Positions 43,094 through 56,694 of a stretch of DNA of 64,000 bases are shown here, piece by piece. The notes beneath the pieces are model-generated. The model saw only the letters and a list, made by a program, of their open reading frames with translations, was not told where the DNA came from and searched no databases. Source of the DNA: Cristatella mucedo (lineage: Eukaryota > Bryozoa > Phylactolaemata > Cristatellidae). A program made the translations under genes and the position numbers. The stretch is from contig WPIO01000013.1 of NCBI GenBank assembly GCA_009760855.2, positions 6,098,001 through 6,162,000 on the forward strand, in the 5' to 3' direction. Positions within the stretch are counted from its first letter, which is position 1. The number at the start of each line of letters is the position of its first letter.

Positions 43094-46000
43094 GTGAGCT
43101 AGGTGCGCCAGGTTGACGCCGACGACATTCCTCGCAGACGTCCGGCGCGCGCTCGGTTCCGGCAAGCGGAGTCCGGTCGCTGCGGCTGCTGGCGCACGGC
43201 AGCTAGTCGAGCGGCCTGTGCTTTGCCTCGCGATCGTGCTTTGTCGAGCTGCCTGCTGCAGTTCTCTTGCCGTGAGGGGGCGCCACCCCAAGCTGGTTAC
43301 CACCCAAGAAAAGCTGTCCGTAAGAGATTGTTGGCCCCCCCCCCCCCCGAAGAACCAGCAGAAGCAGCAGCAGCTGGACCGACGGTGCATGAGACGGATG
43401 CATCCCACGGTAGCTTTTCCTGCCCCGCAGGTAGTATGCCGTCGAGCACGCTGGAGCGGTACCAGATCGACATCGTGCCCACGCTTGCAGCCCTGATGGG
43501 CGTGCCCATACCGCGCTGCAGCCTCGGTGCGCTCATACTGGAAGCACTCGCTGTCATGCCGGCTCGCGAGCAGCTCTCCTCTGCCTACCGGAACTTGGAG
43601 CAGCTCAAGGCTGTTCTGCTGGCCAACTCGCCGATGAGGGAAGGTGAGGAGCTAACTCTTAGGGACAGCCGCCTTAGGTGCAGAGCTGTCCCGCCTGGGA
43701 CAGTGAGTGTGCGTGCGTGTGCGTGCAAGCGTTCAATGTGCGTGCGAGCGTTCAATGTGCCTGCGTGAGCACATGCAGGTCTGAAGACTTTTTTCACGCT
43801 GGCACATTCGTATGTGCATGCACACGTTTGCATGTATGCACTACTATGTGTCGTCTGTGTGGATACATACCAATACTTGTGTCTGAGTGTCGAGCTTTCT
43901 CCACATGCCCGCCGGTGCTCGAAGTGTGCGACCGAGGTTCGTGTTTTCTAGTTAGGTTGGCATGCGACCCACGTTCTGTATACATGATATGGTTTTCTTT
44001 CTACTTAAATGCATGCTGGGATCCTTCGTGTTTTTGCGCCCGTGCGGCTGGCTACTCGTGGGAGTGAGCGGCTGCTGCTGCTGGCAGAGCGCAGGTGGAG
44101 CTCGGGGGCGGATCGTAGACATCATACGGTGGTGCTCTTTGGCTAGCTGTCCCATCCGAACGAAGCTTAGGCAATCGCTAGCCACAAGCTTTTGGCACTC
44201 ATCCGTGTAAGAGAAAATTCGTGTCCTTGCACGCATTCGTACCCTCGGCTGAGGGCCATTAGCATTGGTTCTGCGCAAATCGTCACTGTAGCAGTGAACC
44301 GATTACCAAAAAGCTGGTGGTTGGCTGATCATCCACGATCATCCACGATCATCGTGTGAGCCATTAATGGCAAGAGTCTGTGCTGCAGCAAGAAAAGGCT
44401 CAGCTAGCACGACGAGGGCTGGGTGCAACAAGTGAAGGAAACCACGTGTCTGTCGGAGCAGCAGAGCCTTTGATGAAGTGTCTGCTTATTTGTCTTCTGC
44501 TTAGCTGGTCGTGCTGCTCCTGCACCTGTTACTGCTCTTTCTACGGCGCTCTGTTTAATCTGGATATAATGTATCGTGAGTCAGCAAGCACAAACCAGCG
44601 GCGATTTGCATGGCTTTAATGTTTTATCTCATTTGTTCTGAGACCTGGGCACGTTATCTGTATGCTTGCTTTTGATGTCGTGCATGGTCCGACAATAGCA
44701 TGCTGTATCATTGATCACAGAGGTTGTAACTGAGTAAGCTAAGTCGTGTTTGCTGTTACAAACTCGGCTGCAAACAGCGGCTTCTGCTCTGATGTCCTTT
44801 GGCCGTAAGCGAAGCGCACGTGACTGGGCTAGTCTTTGCCTAGATGCCTGTGCCTTTGAATCACGGCTAAACGACTTTTGGGTGCAGCACCAATGCACTC
44901 CGATATCCCTGCCAATGCATGCAGATATCCCTGCGGTAGCAGAATACTACAGCAATGATGACTATCCAGAACTGACACACGACAAGTTCATATCCAGAGC
45001 CTATATCAGTCACTTCAATTGCCATGGACAGTTACGGGTGTCCAGCAGCGGCCATACCAATCCCCCAACTCTCGTACGACACCCGGGACATCACGGAAGT
45101 GCCCGGTTCGTAGCCTCTGGCGCAACTCCCACTGCCTGATTCGAGGTCTGACCGCGAAGCTGACTGAGGATTACATGTCTTAGGCTGTTATGCAGCACTG
45201 ACCATAGATTATGGCATACCCGTTCTAAACCATTTAAACTCAGGTACTGCGAATCATCAATATCATCATCAATATCGACCATCAAAGTCTGGCTGTCCTA
45301 GCAAGCCAGCGTTTCATTGCATTCTAATCAGCAAACAGTTTGGGAGCTGAACTCTCACTCTACCTCATCCAATCTCTGCCGCCGCATTTGCTGACTCGTT
45401 TCACACCAGCACGATCGATGTGACAGATTGTGTGCGGCAGCAGTGCCGCGAGGTGCACGTCGCGCCTCGTTCTCATTTATGCGCACGCGAGAGCCCGATC
45501 GATGTCCAGGCCGCTGCACCTCTCAGCGATTGTGCACGCCCTCTCATGCTGCAGCTGCGTCCGTGGCACTGCCACCACCGAATCGGCTGCGATCTTGCAG
45601 GCTCGTGGCTTGCCGAGGCCGAGCGCGCCAGGGCCTCTCATCTGGCGTGGCTCGCACAGGCGCCGGACGGAAGCTCTCAGGGGGCTGACCGAGTGCTCGC
45701 CAAGTACCGAGCCGCGGCCGCAAAGCTGCAGACGCTCGGCGCCTCATCCCTCGTGCGCTACGATGTGACCGCCATGCTGTATTCGTGGATAGTCTTTTGC
45801 TTGGTACGTTTCCTCTTTGTTGTCTTGTCGGCGCGGTTGCTTCTCGTCGCTACGGTAGCGAGTGCCGCTGCCACCTCTCTCGTCCTCCTCCTCCTCCTCC
45901 TCCTCACCCCTTCCCCGGTGGTCGCTGCCATAGACGGCTTAGCTACCAAGGTCCGGTCTGCAGCGAAGCGTTCGTTTGGCTGGCGTCGTTGGCAGGCACT

Positions 46001-49000
46001 GGTGGCAGCGGTGAGCCGCACAGCCTGGAAAAGCCCTGTCGGCTTTGGCGTCGATGCCGTCAGCGTCGTCTGCTGCGTCGTCGCGGGCACCGCTCTTCAG
46101 CTGGCCTGCACGAGCGGCCAGTGGACGAGCTGCCTCATCTGCGACAGCGGCTCGGTCGCGAAGCTCGGCTTTGCGCTGCTGCTGGGAGCCGTCGGTGCGG
46201 CTGCAGCGACCGGCGTCGCGGCTTGTGTCGCCTCGTGCAGAGATACGGCGCAAAGCTGTGCTCGACGAAGCTGTCGGCAGGTACGTGACTTCCGACTGCA
46301 TTGACGATCGACGTGCTCCCCCATTCCCCCCCCCCCCGGCGATCGGCCGAGGACTGGCCTGTGTCGTGGGCCGGCAGGCAGACTTGCACCAAAGGCCGAT
46401 CGCTGCCGATGGCCAAGCCTCGGCGCAAAGCTGCCCGTGGAAGGCTGCGGCTCGGCGGGCGGGCTGCCGCCGCTGCTGCTGCTTGGCGGCTTCAGAGAGA
46501 TGTTCGAGTCGATTCAGAGTAGCGCCTCGTCGGACTCGTATTCTGCTGCACGCGTGTGACATAGTCGCACTCACCTTCTTCTCAAATTACGTTTGCAAGA
46601 GACGACCGACATTTTCACTGTGCCAGCGTGGGGTGGCGCATTTTCGCAAAAATGCACCATCGTACGAGTGACGCCGCTAGTCTTCGGCAAGTGTAGGACT
46701 TATGCGATCTGCTGTACGAAGCTCATGTACTGTGTGAAGATGTTGTCTGGGTATGGCTCATTATGTCTGTGTGTGTGCATGCGTGTGTAGTCGCGTCAAG
46801 GGCCAGATTTTCTTTTGAGCTTGGCTGCTGCATTAGACGCAGAAGGCTCCTGCCATTGTGGGAGCCACTTTAGGCATGCTGTGGAAACAGTTATATGAGT
46901 CTGTACCGTAACCTCGTTGGTACCAGGATCTTTACTCTGGCAAGTGGATTTTTCGTGTCTGCCCCGATTGGCCTGCTGCCTCCGTGCAGTCAAAGCCGGA
47001 TAGTGCTTGAAGGACCAAAGTTAAGAGTGCTAGACCCAGCAGCCTCTGTAATTCGATCGTTGGAGTGTTGGTGCTGGGATGTGCAAAGGGTACAGGCTCG
47101 CCAGCCAGAAGTGACCAGCTTTTTTTTGTTTGATAGCTGCCCTGGCACTGCCATTGGGAGACTCAAAAGTTTCCTATGCGGATTCGTATGCGCTTCCTTA
47201 GGGGCATGTCCCTTTCCTTTTGTTCTAGATCCGGCAGGCCACTAGGACGTGTGTGGTCAAATTAAAATATAAATCCTCAATATGTTCGGCTCCATACCAG
47301 GCAGCGCACCAGATTTCCGGCCCGCTTGTTTAGGTTTTGCGGGTGCATGCCGTGTGCATGCATGATCGCTCGCGGCCTTCGATTGTCTGCGGCTGGCCGA
47401 TTGTGACCGCCCGGCAGAGCCGTGCAGTCGAATCCAGGAGTTGCTGCTTGGAGCAGCCGAGCCTGCCTTGTTGTGTTGGAAGCGCTCGGCTATCTTTCTG
47501 AAGCAAGCAGCTTCAGTAGCCGTGTTTTGAAGTAAATGTCACCACGTCTATATTTTGGATGTGCTCAGCTGTCTTTCTGAAAATTAGCATACCTCTTGCC
47601 CCTGATTTCGGACGTCATTCGTTTGACTCAGTATGGTGGAGGTGGGTTTAACTCCTAAAGGCGACGGGAGGGAGTCTTTGTTCTTGCTTGAGCCCCCTTC
47701 AGAAGACCATGTGCATAGCTTTTAAGCGCCAATGGAGCTCCGTAGACCTCTCCGAGACGTGTACAGAGCTCCCTTGCCGGCTCCAGGGTGACTCGTAGAA
47801 GCATCTGTCTGTTCGTTTTTGGACCAGATTCAATATGTTTATGTATATGCTTTGGGGTGCATGCTTCAAACCTGTAGTCGTTTTTAGGGCCGTACATGTT
47901 AATTTTTGCTTGCTTAGCTGCCTGCTGCTTATACAATTATAATAATAGTAATAGTAATAAGACATTTTGTATTGTGCCCTAAGAAAAAAAATCTCTTTCT
48001 AGGCACTTTATGTATGCTGCAAAGAAACCGTGTCAATTGATTAGTGATAACATGTGTAGTGTCAGTATCATTAACATACAAAGGACAATTCATACAGACC
48101 CAGCAAATGCTCTGATGAACGGGTGCATGTTCAGCTTCTTTTTAACTGTCCTCTAGTCAGGGGATGTCGTTACCTCAGTCAGAAATCAGTTCCAGGGTTG
48201 GGAGCATATGAACTGAAGGTCATATGCTCCCAAATAACATATGGTCTCCAAAGGATTTCATGGTTGGTTCGAGGCACAGCTAAGCGACTTGAGTCAGAAG
48301 AGTGGGTGTTACGATGCATTGCCTTGTTGAAAAGCACTTCGGATCAGATTGCTTGCTTCAGATTGGACTTGCATGTGGTGTTTTTTCCGTTTTGTAAGCG
48401 CATCACTTTTCTTTGGTTCATGTGATGTAGATCAAACGGCTTCTTTATGCCGACTCCTACACCTTTGTCTCACAAGCCTTTGCAGTATGCCTTCATACCT
48501 CCCTTCCTGATCTGGCCTTACTCACTGATGTAACATCACATGTAAAAATTAAAGTCGAGTAAAGATTAGCTGATCGAACAGCCTCATTTATATGGCAGCA
48601 GATGAGGCTTAGCAGCTATCATCCGCATGGGGTGGGAAGCACAGGATTACGCTCTGCTGGAGTCGAACTTCACGACCCGAGAGTCGTGAAGTTCGAGCAC
48701 GGTGAGCCCTTGAGTTTAGACTCCATGTGCCCTCGAGCTTTAATCTGCCTGCTCACAGCCTGCGATTTTGGTGCGTCGGGTGGCGATGCGCCTGACGTAC
48801 CCTGTCTTACCACTGATATATCACAATAGTGGTTCCAGACACGTGTAGCAGAGGCAAGCTGCCGTTGCCTGCTGTTCTTGCTGCAAGCAGCGGCAGTGGC
48901 GATAGCCGCCAACACTCATCTGCCTCTCCATGTGAATGCTGATGTCGAATCAGCTAGCTTTTTCTTTCCCACTGCCGGGAAGGCAGTGTTCACCAAGCTG

Positions 49001-51013
49001 GCATTGCAACTGCCGTTTCAGGACCAAGCTGAGGAGAGCGGAAGTGGCCGGCGGCGGCGGACGTTGCTCCGCGCCCTAGTGCTCGGCACGGCGTGCCGCT
49101 CGCTCAGCTTCCTGTCGAGCAGCTTTGTCGAAGAGGAGCAGCAGACTTGGTATTACCTGAGCGTGTCGGCCCTGCTGCTGCTGCTGCTCCGGCGCTCCTC
49201 CGGTGGCACAGCGGTCTGTGCCACCGCAGGTGCTTCGCCGCCGGTGTCACGTGATGTCGGCGCCGACGGCAGCAACGGGACAAAGGCTGGCCCTGGTGTC
49301 TGCGTTGCTTCGAGTCCGTTTCCTCGGCTGCTCGAGGCGGCCTCGTGGCGCCTCGTGGCAGCCACGGTGCTGGCGAGGCTCATCCGCTCGTGGAATCGCA
49401 CCGGAAACAAGTGGGCACACCTGCCCGACGTTGGCGACTGGCTGCGCGGGTGAGCTTCAACTGCGTCTTTTCGTTGCTGGCAAGCGATGTGCGCCACTAT
49501 GCCATGCCTACCCCTCCCCGACAGATGGTGCAAGTATGGGATACGTACTTTTTGACCGTGAAATCATTTGGCGTTTTGTCATAAGGACCTTCGTGGAAGG
49601 ATACGCTCAACCTCGGAGATGCTGGATAGCACCTGTTCTCGGTATAAGGATGGTCACGTGCAGTCACTCTGTTTGCAATCACTCCGCCGAGTGAGCACTG
49701 CTGAGAGTGTATAGCGACCTTCTCAGGAATGCTCATGTTGCTCTGCTATTTCTGCTGGACCACCTGGCCCCTCTTGATAGTGTTGATCTCGCTCTCTTTT
49801 TTGAACAGCGATCATCTTGCCTGTGAAGCGTGGGTTTTATACATCAGTCAGATTATGACTGTCGAGATATTATTTGCTGTTCTTGATCTACAATGGCTCG
49901 GAAGTGGTATCGTCGTGGTAATCCATGGTTAGGTAGCATACAAGCCCGAGGCATGTAATCTTCATGAGATTGGCACTCGAGATGCGGGGTCAGGCAGTTC
50001 AGTGTTCGTGAGAACATAATGCGCTATGGCTATGGCTGGCGCTGGACACCTGTAACCCTCTATCACTGTCGATTAGACTGCGATTGGACTCTTTGGATAT
50101 GGACTTGTTGCATTAAGGTTGAACGGTTGCTCTTCGTTGTTCCCGTGTTCTGCTACCTTCTGCTTATCTGCATGCAATGTTGCTGCACTTGCGAGTCGCT
50201 AGCCGTGATTCCAAGGCTCACGGCTTCACCACCGATATTTGTCTCGTCACGGCAAGAACTAGCGCCGTTACGAGTGCTGGGTTTTCGGCCTGATCACCAG
50301 ATGGTGAGAAGTTTCTATGGTACTGCACTGCAATACTTTACCATCCAGATTAGTTGGAGATTTTAAAGCGGTGGTGATAGCTTTTAAGGCTCTTCTGTCG
50401 CTATACAAAAAGAGGCTGTTAAATCAGCTAGTATTTTTTAAAGGATTGCCTGTTGCAGGTCTCGAACCCACGGCCTGTGTTGTAAATAATGAGAACTTTG
50501 CGTCTGGGCTAATACCCAATAGCAAGTTTTATGAACAACTTTGCAGCTAAGGTTGTCCCTAGTGAGCATCGCAATTGCCACATTGCACCACTTCTTGCCG
50601 ACCCGACCGGTCTGGCAGCATATCGACTTGAAGATTTTGTCACTCACTTGTAGGTCCTTTAGTATTTGACTCCAGCCTACCCCCTATCAGAATTACTTCC
50701 CGACCAGGCTAGGCATCGTACCACCTGCTCTTTTGACACGAATCATTTAGCTGTGCCTCTAACAACCCACACCTTTTGGAGATCGTGCCTTTAGTTTGTA
50801 GGCTATCAAAGCCTGGAGCTCTGCCAATTGGACTTGCTCACATGCCGTCACGTCACGGTGACCCCTGACTTGACGACATTTAAGAAGAAGCTAAAAAGGT
50901 ACCCACTCCTCAAAGCTAGGTAACTATAGTAACCATATTAGCCTTGCTTTCTTTACAGCATATGTAAAGTGCCTAGAAAGAGATTAGGCTCTCTGAAGGT
51001 GCTATACAGATGT

Positions 51014-51057
<44 letters not shown>

Positions 51058-54000
51058 CCACTTGATAAAGCACCCTCAGAGAACTCAGTCTCTTTCTAGG
51101 CACTTTACATTTGCTGCAAAGGAAACACGATCGAGTGGTGAGTGGTATCATGCTTCATAAACAACATGAATAACACGGTTAGGGGTGACATGCACAGAAT
51201 CAGCATGCGAGTATGGTTAGTGGCAGCATGCAACAGTGTCAGCACGCTTAAACACATAAAGGTCGAATCAAAGGGACCCACTAAATGCTGTCATAAATAG
51301 AAGCATCTTTAATTTCTTTTTAAATGTGGTCAAGTTAGAGGATGTCGGGATGGAAGTCGAGAGTGAGTTGTAGGCTTTGGGAGCATACTTTATTATTCTC
51401 ATTAATGTAGAGCCTTATTATAAAATTTACTTCCTAACTTAGCCTGACTTTTCGGTAAGTGAATACTCGTGGCTGACCAAGGAGTTTGCAATGTAGTACG
51501 ATTGGTCTAATACAGTTATATAGTGCCCTCAGAGGACTGATCTCTCTCTAGGCACTTTGCAGATGCTGCACAGAAAGCATTACCTAATGTTTGGCAGTAA
51601 CATCCGAAAGCAGCAGGCATGTGTAAGCATGTACATGCACACGAAGGACGAATCACTAAGACCCACAAAATGCTGTAATAGACAAGTGCGTTTTAATTAC
51701 TTTAGAATGACAGTCGTTCTCCCTCTGACTGTGTCCACCATGGTTCTTTTGCACTCACTTTAAAGCGGGTCTCGATTTCGGCTCGGTGCTTACCTCTGTA
51801 TCCTTTCTCTGAAGAGTGATTGAATAGATGCACGCCGCGCCCTCCCCCTATATTCAGACGATTAGAGCACATCCCCAGACTCTCTCAGACTAGTAGGAGC
51901 ACACTCTTTAGCTGTTAACTGCCACTCTTGCTTGGTGATACTGATCATGTGTAGTACTGATATTGGGATTCACTTTTACCTGGTGCTGGCATCCAGCTGC
52001 ACATATACTACGTGTATGTATATATGTATTTATGTATGTATGTATGCATGCATGTGTGCATGCATGCATACATGTATGTATCTCCGTATGTAACTCCACA
52101 AAGCCATAAAGACTATTTGGGTGTTAAGCACGAGAGTTTTGTATAGTGCACTCACAACCGAAGCAGCTTTCGGTACACATTCGGTAGCCAACAGACTTTG
52201 TCTCACACAACAAAGAGGAAGTGGGGAAGCATTGCAGAGTCAGAAGAGCAGTTGAGGTAGTGAGTAGCATGAGAGTAGCAGCTTGGGACCGCTGAAAAGG
52301 ATGATCCATAGTCTGCAGCAGAAGTGTAGTTGTCGTTGGGTAAGAATTGTGGAAGCGAGTTCCACAATCTAGGACCAGCAGAGCTAAAGCTTCTGTCCCC
52401 AACGATCTTTAAGTGGAGGAATGGAACAGCTCATTTATTGTCCATACCGGACCTGAGGGCGTGAAGAGGCTGAAACTGGTGCAGCAATTCAGCTATGTAC
52501 AAAGGAGTCAAGCCGTGGCAGGCCTTGTGGGTCAGCGTGAGAACTTTGCTCTGTATCTGTTGCTCAAACGGCATTCATCCTATCACACCACTTCTCACCG
52601 ACCTGCACTGGCTACCAGTCAAGCAACGGATCGACTTCAAGGTTTGATCGCTCACTTTTAGGTCACTTCATTCTTTTGCTCCAGCCTATCTCTTAGATTT
52701 ACTCCCCCACCAGGCCAAGCATCGTACCACCTGCTTTTCGGAATCCAACAGTTTACCAATACTTAGTACAGACCTCAAATCCTTTGGAGACCGTACATTT
52801 AGTTCGTGTGCTCTCAAAGCCTGGAACTCCCTCCCGACTTGCATTAGAACATCCCCTGACTTGACCACATTTAAAAAGAACTTAAAAACACACCTATTTA
52901 GGACAGCATTTAGTGGGTCCCTGTGATTCGTCCTTGATCTGCTTATGCGTGCTGACACTGTGCATGCTGCCACTAACCACACTTGCATGCTGACCCTGTG
53001 CATGTCACCCCTAACCATGTTATTCATGTTGTTTATCAAGCATGATATTACTCACCATTCAATTGCGGTTTCCTTTGCAGCAAATGTAAAGCGCCTAGAA
53101 AGAGATTGAGTTCTCTGAGGGCGCTTTATCAAGTGCATCATTATTATTATTATTCCAGCTCTTTTAGCAAAGGAGACACGTGCTCAAACCTCTCGGACTT
53201 GAAGACTAACCTTGCAGCCATATTCATAGTCAGCTTCAGTGGTGTGGTTGCTTTCTTTGGTAGTCCAGTCAAAAGGGAATTACAATAATCAAGCCGAGAC
53301 AGAACTAAGGAGCTAGTTCAAGTTTTTGCAAGCCGCTGTGGAAGACAGCCCCTAATCTTGGATAGGGATCGGACGTAATGGCTAGCTGTAGAAGCAGTCT
53401 TCTGAATGAAGCTTTTAAAATTGAGGCAGCTGTCGAAAACGACACCTAAATTTTGAGCGAGTTGTGATGGTCGCACAACAGTATCACCTATTAGAAGAAC
53501 AAAGCCTTTTAATCCAGCCACATGCTTAGGGTGTCCTATGAGCAACAGTTCGGTTTTATCGTCATTTAGTTTCAAGAAGTTTTCCGACATCCAGGATCGA
53601 ATGTCGGCAAGGCAAGCATTCAGTTTCTCAGTTGCTGCAACAGATTCCGATGGTTTGAATGACAAATACAGCTGAGTATCGTCAGCATAAAAGTGATATC
53701 CTATTCCACGGGCCTTAATCACTTTTCCCAGAGGTTGAGTATAAATGGAGAACAGCAAGGGACCGAGGAAGGACCTTGCCGGACTCCACAGGTGACCTGT
53801 CGCATTTGTGAGTCCTGACCCCCAAACGACACGAATTGAACACGATCAGACAAGTACGATTTAAACCACGCCAGTGCCTTGTTTGCCAGACCGATCGTTG
53901 TTTGGTGCTATGCGACCATCGTCCTTCATGGGATTCGAATGTCAGTACAGCGCACATCCTGAGCGCCATCACAAGTTTGACTATGTGCTACGTACACGTG

Positions 54001-56509
54001 TAGTCATCCGTACCTGGTGTGCATGCAGCAAAACGGAAAGTTTTGAATGTTGCCACTGACCTGCCCTGGCCCTGCTGCTCCGCAGGGCGCTGTAGAGACC
54101 CGGGCCGACTTTTAGTCGCCTGCAGCTCGTCACGTGACCCATCGAATTGTTGGTTAAGATGCTTGCACATGTTACGAAGCAGACAGCCGCGCATGCACGC
54201 TCACAGTGCTCTCGTCGGCAGCGAGTAGCTGCGCTAAGGATGCTGTCAATCGCCTCGGAAGCTGTCTCGACTGGCGCGAGCCGTCCCGGGCGCGAGACCG
54301 ACGCGTGCACGCCTTTCTGCCCGTCGTGCAGGCACGATACGGCTGCCACACTTCGGCTGCTGGTCGCCTGCAGCCTCGTCGGTTTCGGCTGGTTGGCGGC
54401 GAGCGAGACGAGCGACGACGACGGGCCGCTCGCGGGCTGCTCGCCGCTCTTTGCCGGCCTTCTGCTCGTCCTGATCTCGTCCATTGCCGAAAGTGCGTCG
54501 GTGGACGAGGGCGGCCTCGGCAGCCTGTCGAGCAGCCAGTGAGTGGCTCGTGCGACTGCCGGAAGTCACCTTTGCGCTGCTCTCTGCTATTCTGCTGATG
54601 CAGGAAGTTCTCTCGTCTTGCTAGGCACCGTTCTCGAACATGCCCGGACCGTACTAAGCCTCCCAAACTAAGCAGCGCACAGCACGCTTTCATCTGACGA
54701 AGTTGTAAAAATTGCCAGCCCCCCCTGTGTTGGCGTGCATTCATGCATGCATTTTCATTCAGTGTGTTCGTGCATAGGAGGCAATAGCGAATTGGCATAG
54801 ATTTTAGAGTTCAGTGCGGTGAAAATATGTCTCCGCCTGGCATGGCTCTTATTCTTGCTGTCGTCTTGGTGGTAGCTGAGTTGTCTTATCTGTACTGCTT
54901 AACAATTTGTCGGTGAAACTGCTTCCGTGCTGCGTAAGGCACACGTCGTCACGTCGATCATTTCTCAGCCTTAAGTTTTCCATCGTTCTATTTGCTAATT
55001 GAGAGCCTGAGGTTGCCGCTCCCTGACCTCTGACCCAGACCTGCTCATTGACCCCCATCACAAAGAAGTAGTCGGCAGTTACGAAGTGGTACAGATGAGC
55101 CATGTAGGTATTAAAAATTGATCACTATTTGTAGTTGTTATGTGCACATAGTTGAGTCATGCAGCAGTCTGCAATGTGGTGTTAAAAATGCAGCCAGTGG
55201 TGGGATGATGCTATTATCAAGTCTTTTCTATGGCACTCTAAGACAGCCACATCTCTATCCAGGCACTACACAACCAGCTGCAAGAGAAGCAGTAATTAAG
55301 AGTTAATGACATGCATGTCATGCTTAGATAAGCAAGCAAAAGCAGTCGAGTATCATGCCTGGACAAACATGCACTCTAGCACGACCGGAGTGAAGTAGCC
55401 CTTGTGCTCTCATAAAGATCTGATGAGAGGCTGATTCAGCAGCCTTATTTATGCAACGGCAGAAGAGCGGCGAGGGTATATCATACGATGATATCATCTT
55501 TGCTTGCAGTGAGCAATACAGGATTGCCTGCAGTAGTACTCAAACTCACGACCTAGGTGGTGAAGTCCAAGCATTTTGGCCCCTGGGCCAAGACCTCAGC
55601 CCCTGAGACATACCCTGCTCATGACCACAACCACTGCGTCGGTCGCCGAGTTGTTTTTTGGGAATGCAGCACCTATTGATGGTAGCCTAGGTCTTAGCCC
55701 TGGAGGTAAGGCACTTGCTATTCACGACTCAGGTCGTGGATTCGAGTCATGCAGTGGGCGATTTTTCACTGCAAGCAGTGGTGATAGCCTTGGTGGCTCT
55801 TCTGCTGCTATATAAAGGAGGCTGTTAAATCAGTCTGACCCTTTTTTAGTTTGAAGATGGCGTATTATAGGCATTGGCTGGGAATTTCTTCCTAGGTGTA
55901 TGTAAACCTTGAACTTAATTGGGCATGGTTTGAAAAAGGATACCACACGGCCTGCATTCCTGTCCTCATGGTTTAATGAGTTGTGAGCAGATGCACGTAC
56001 TTCCAATTGCACCCAATTTAATTGAAACTAGTTGTGTTCCTGAGCTCTCGTGGAGTTTTCCAACTCTGGCCATGTCACAGACAAGAAATAATTGTAATTT
56101 TGGCCGACTGGTAGGGCTCATAATATTCTCAATAAGTTTTCGTGAAAACGATTGGCATCGTGTTTGTAAGTACTTAATGATGGGCATTGATAGCTTTAAA
56201 AGATATCGTACACTGAGCCGTATTACGATGGTGAGGAAGCAGGTCTCATTAATAACTGTGCAGCTAAGCAAAGTGCAAATAGTGATCGCATATTGCACAG
56301 CTTGTGTTTAGAGTGAATCTGCTAAATTTCACCACATTCTCAATGTATGTTATCGAGAAAATGGACTGCAAAGTTTCATGTAATCGCTGGCTAGCCCCCA
56401 CCCACTCACTTTTCAGCCCGTTTTCCAAGGTGCATGCACACAAACGGAATGCCTTGAAATTTGATTGAAACACTGCCATCTAATATGGAAATTTTATTTG
56501 AGCTGTGTG

Positions 56510-56578
<69 letters not shown>

Positions 56579-56633
56579 TTCTGCGAGAGAGAGAGAGAGA
56601 GAGAGATAGAGAGTGCATATGCATTTCTAGAAG

Positions 56634-56694
<61 letters not shown>

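Noticed and set aside
45420-45600. Upstream extension of the PIGG exon 45601 frame
   Set aside because: The clear acceptor gatcttgcag at 45600 and human collinearity show this part is intron.
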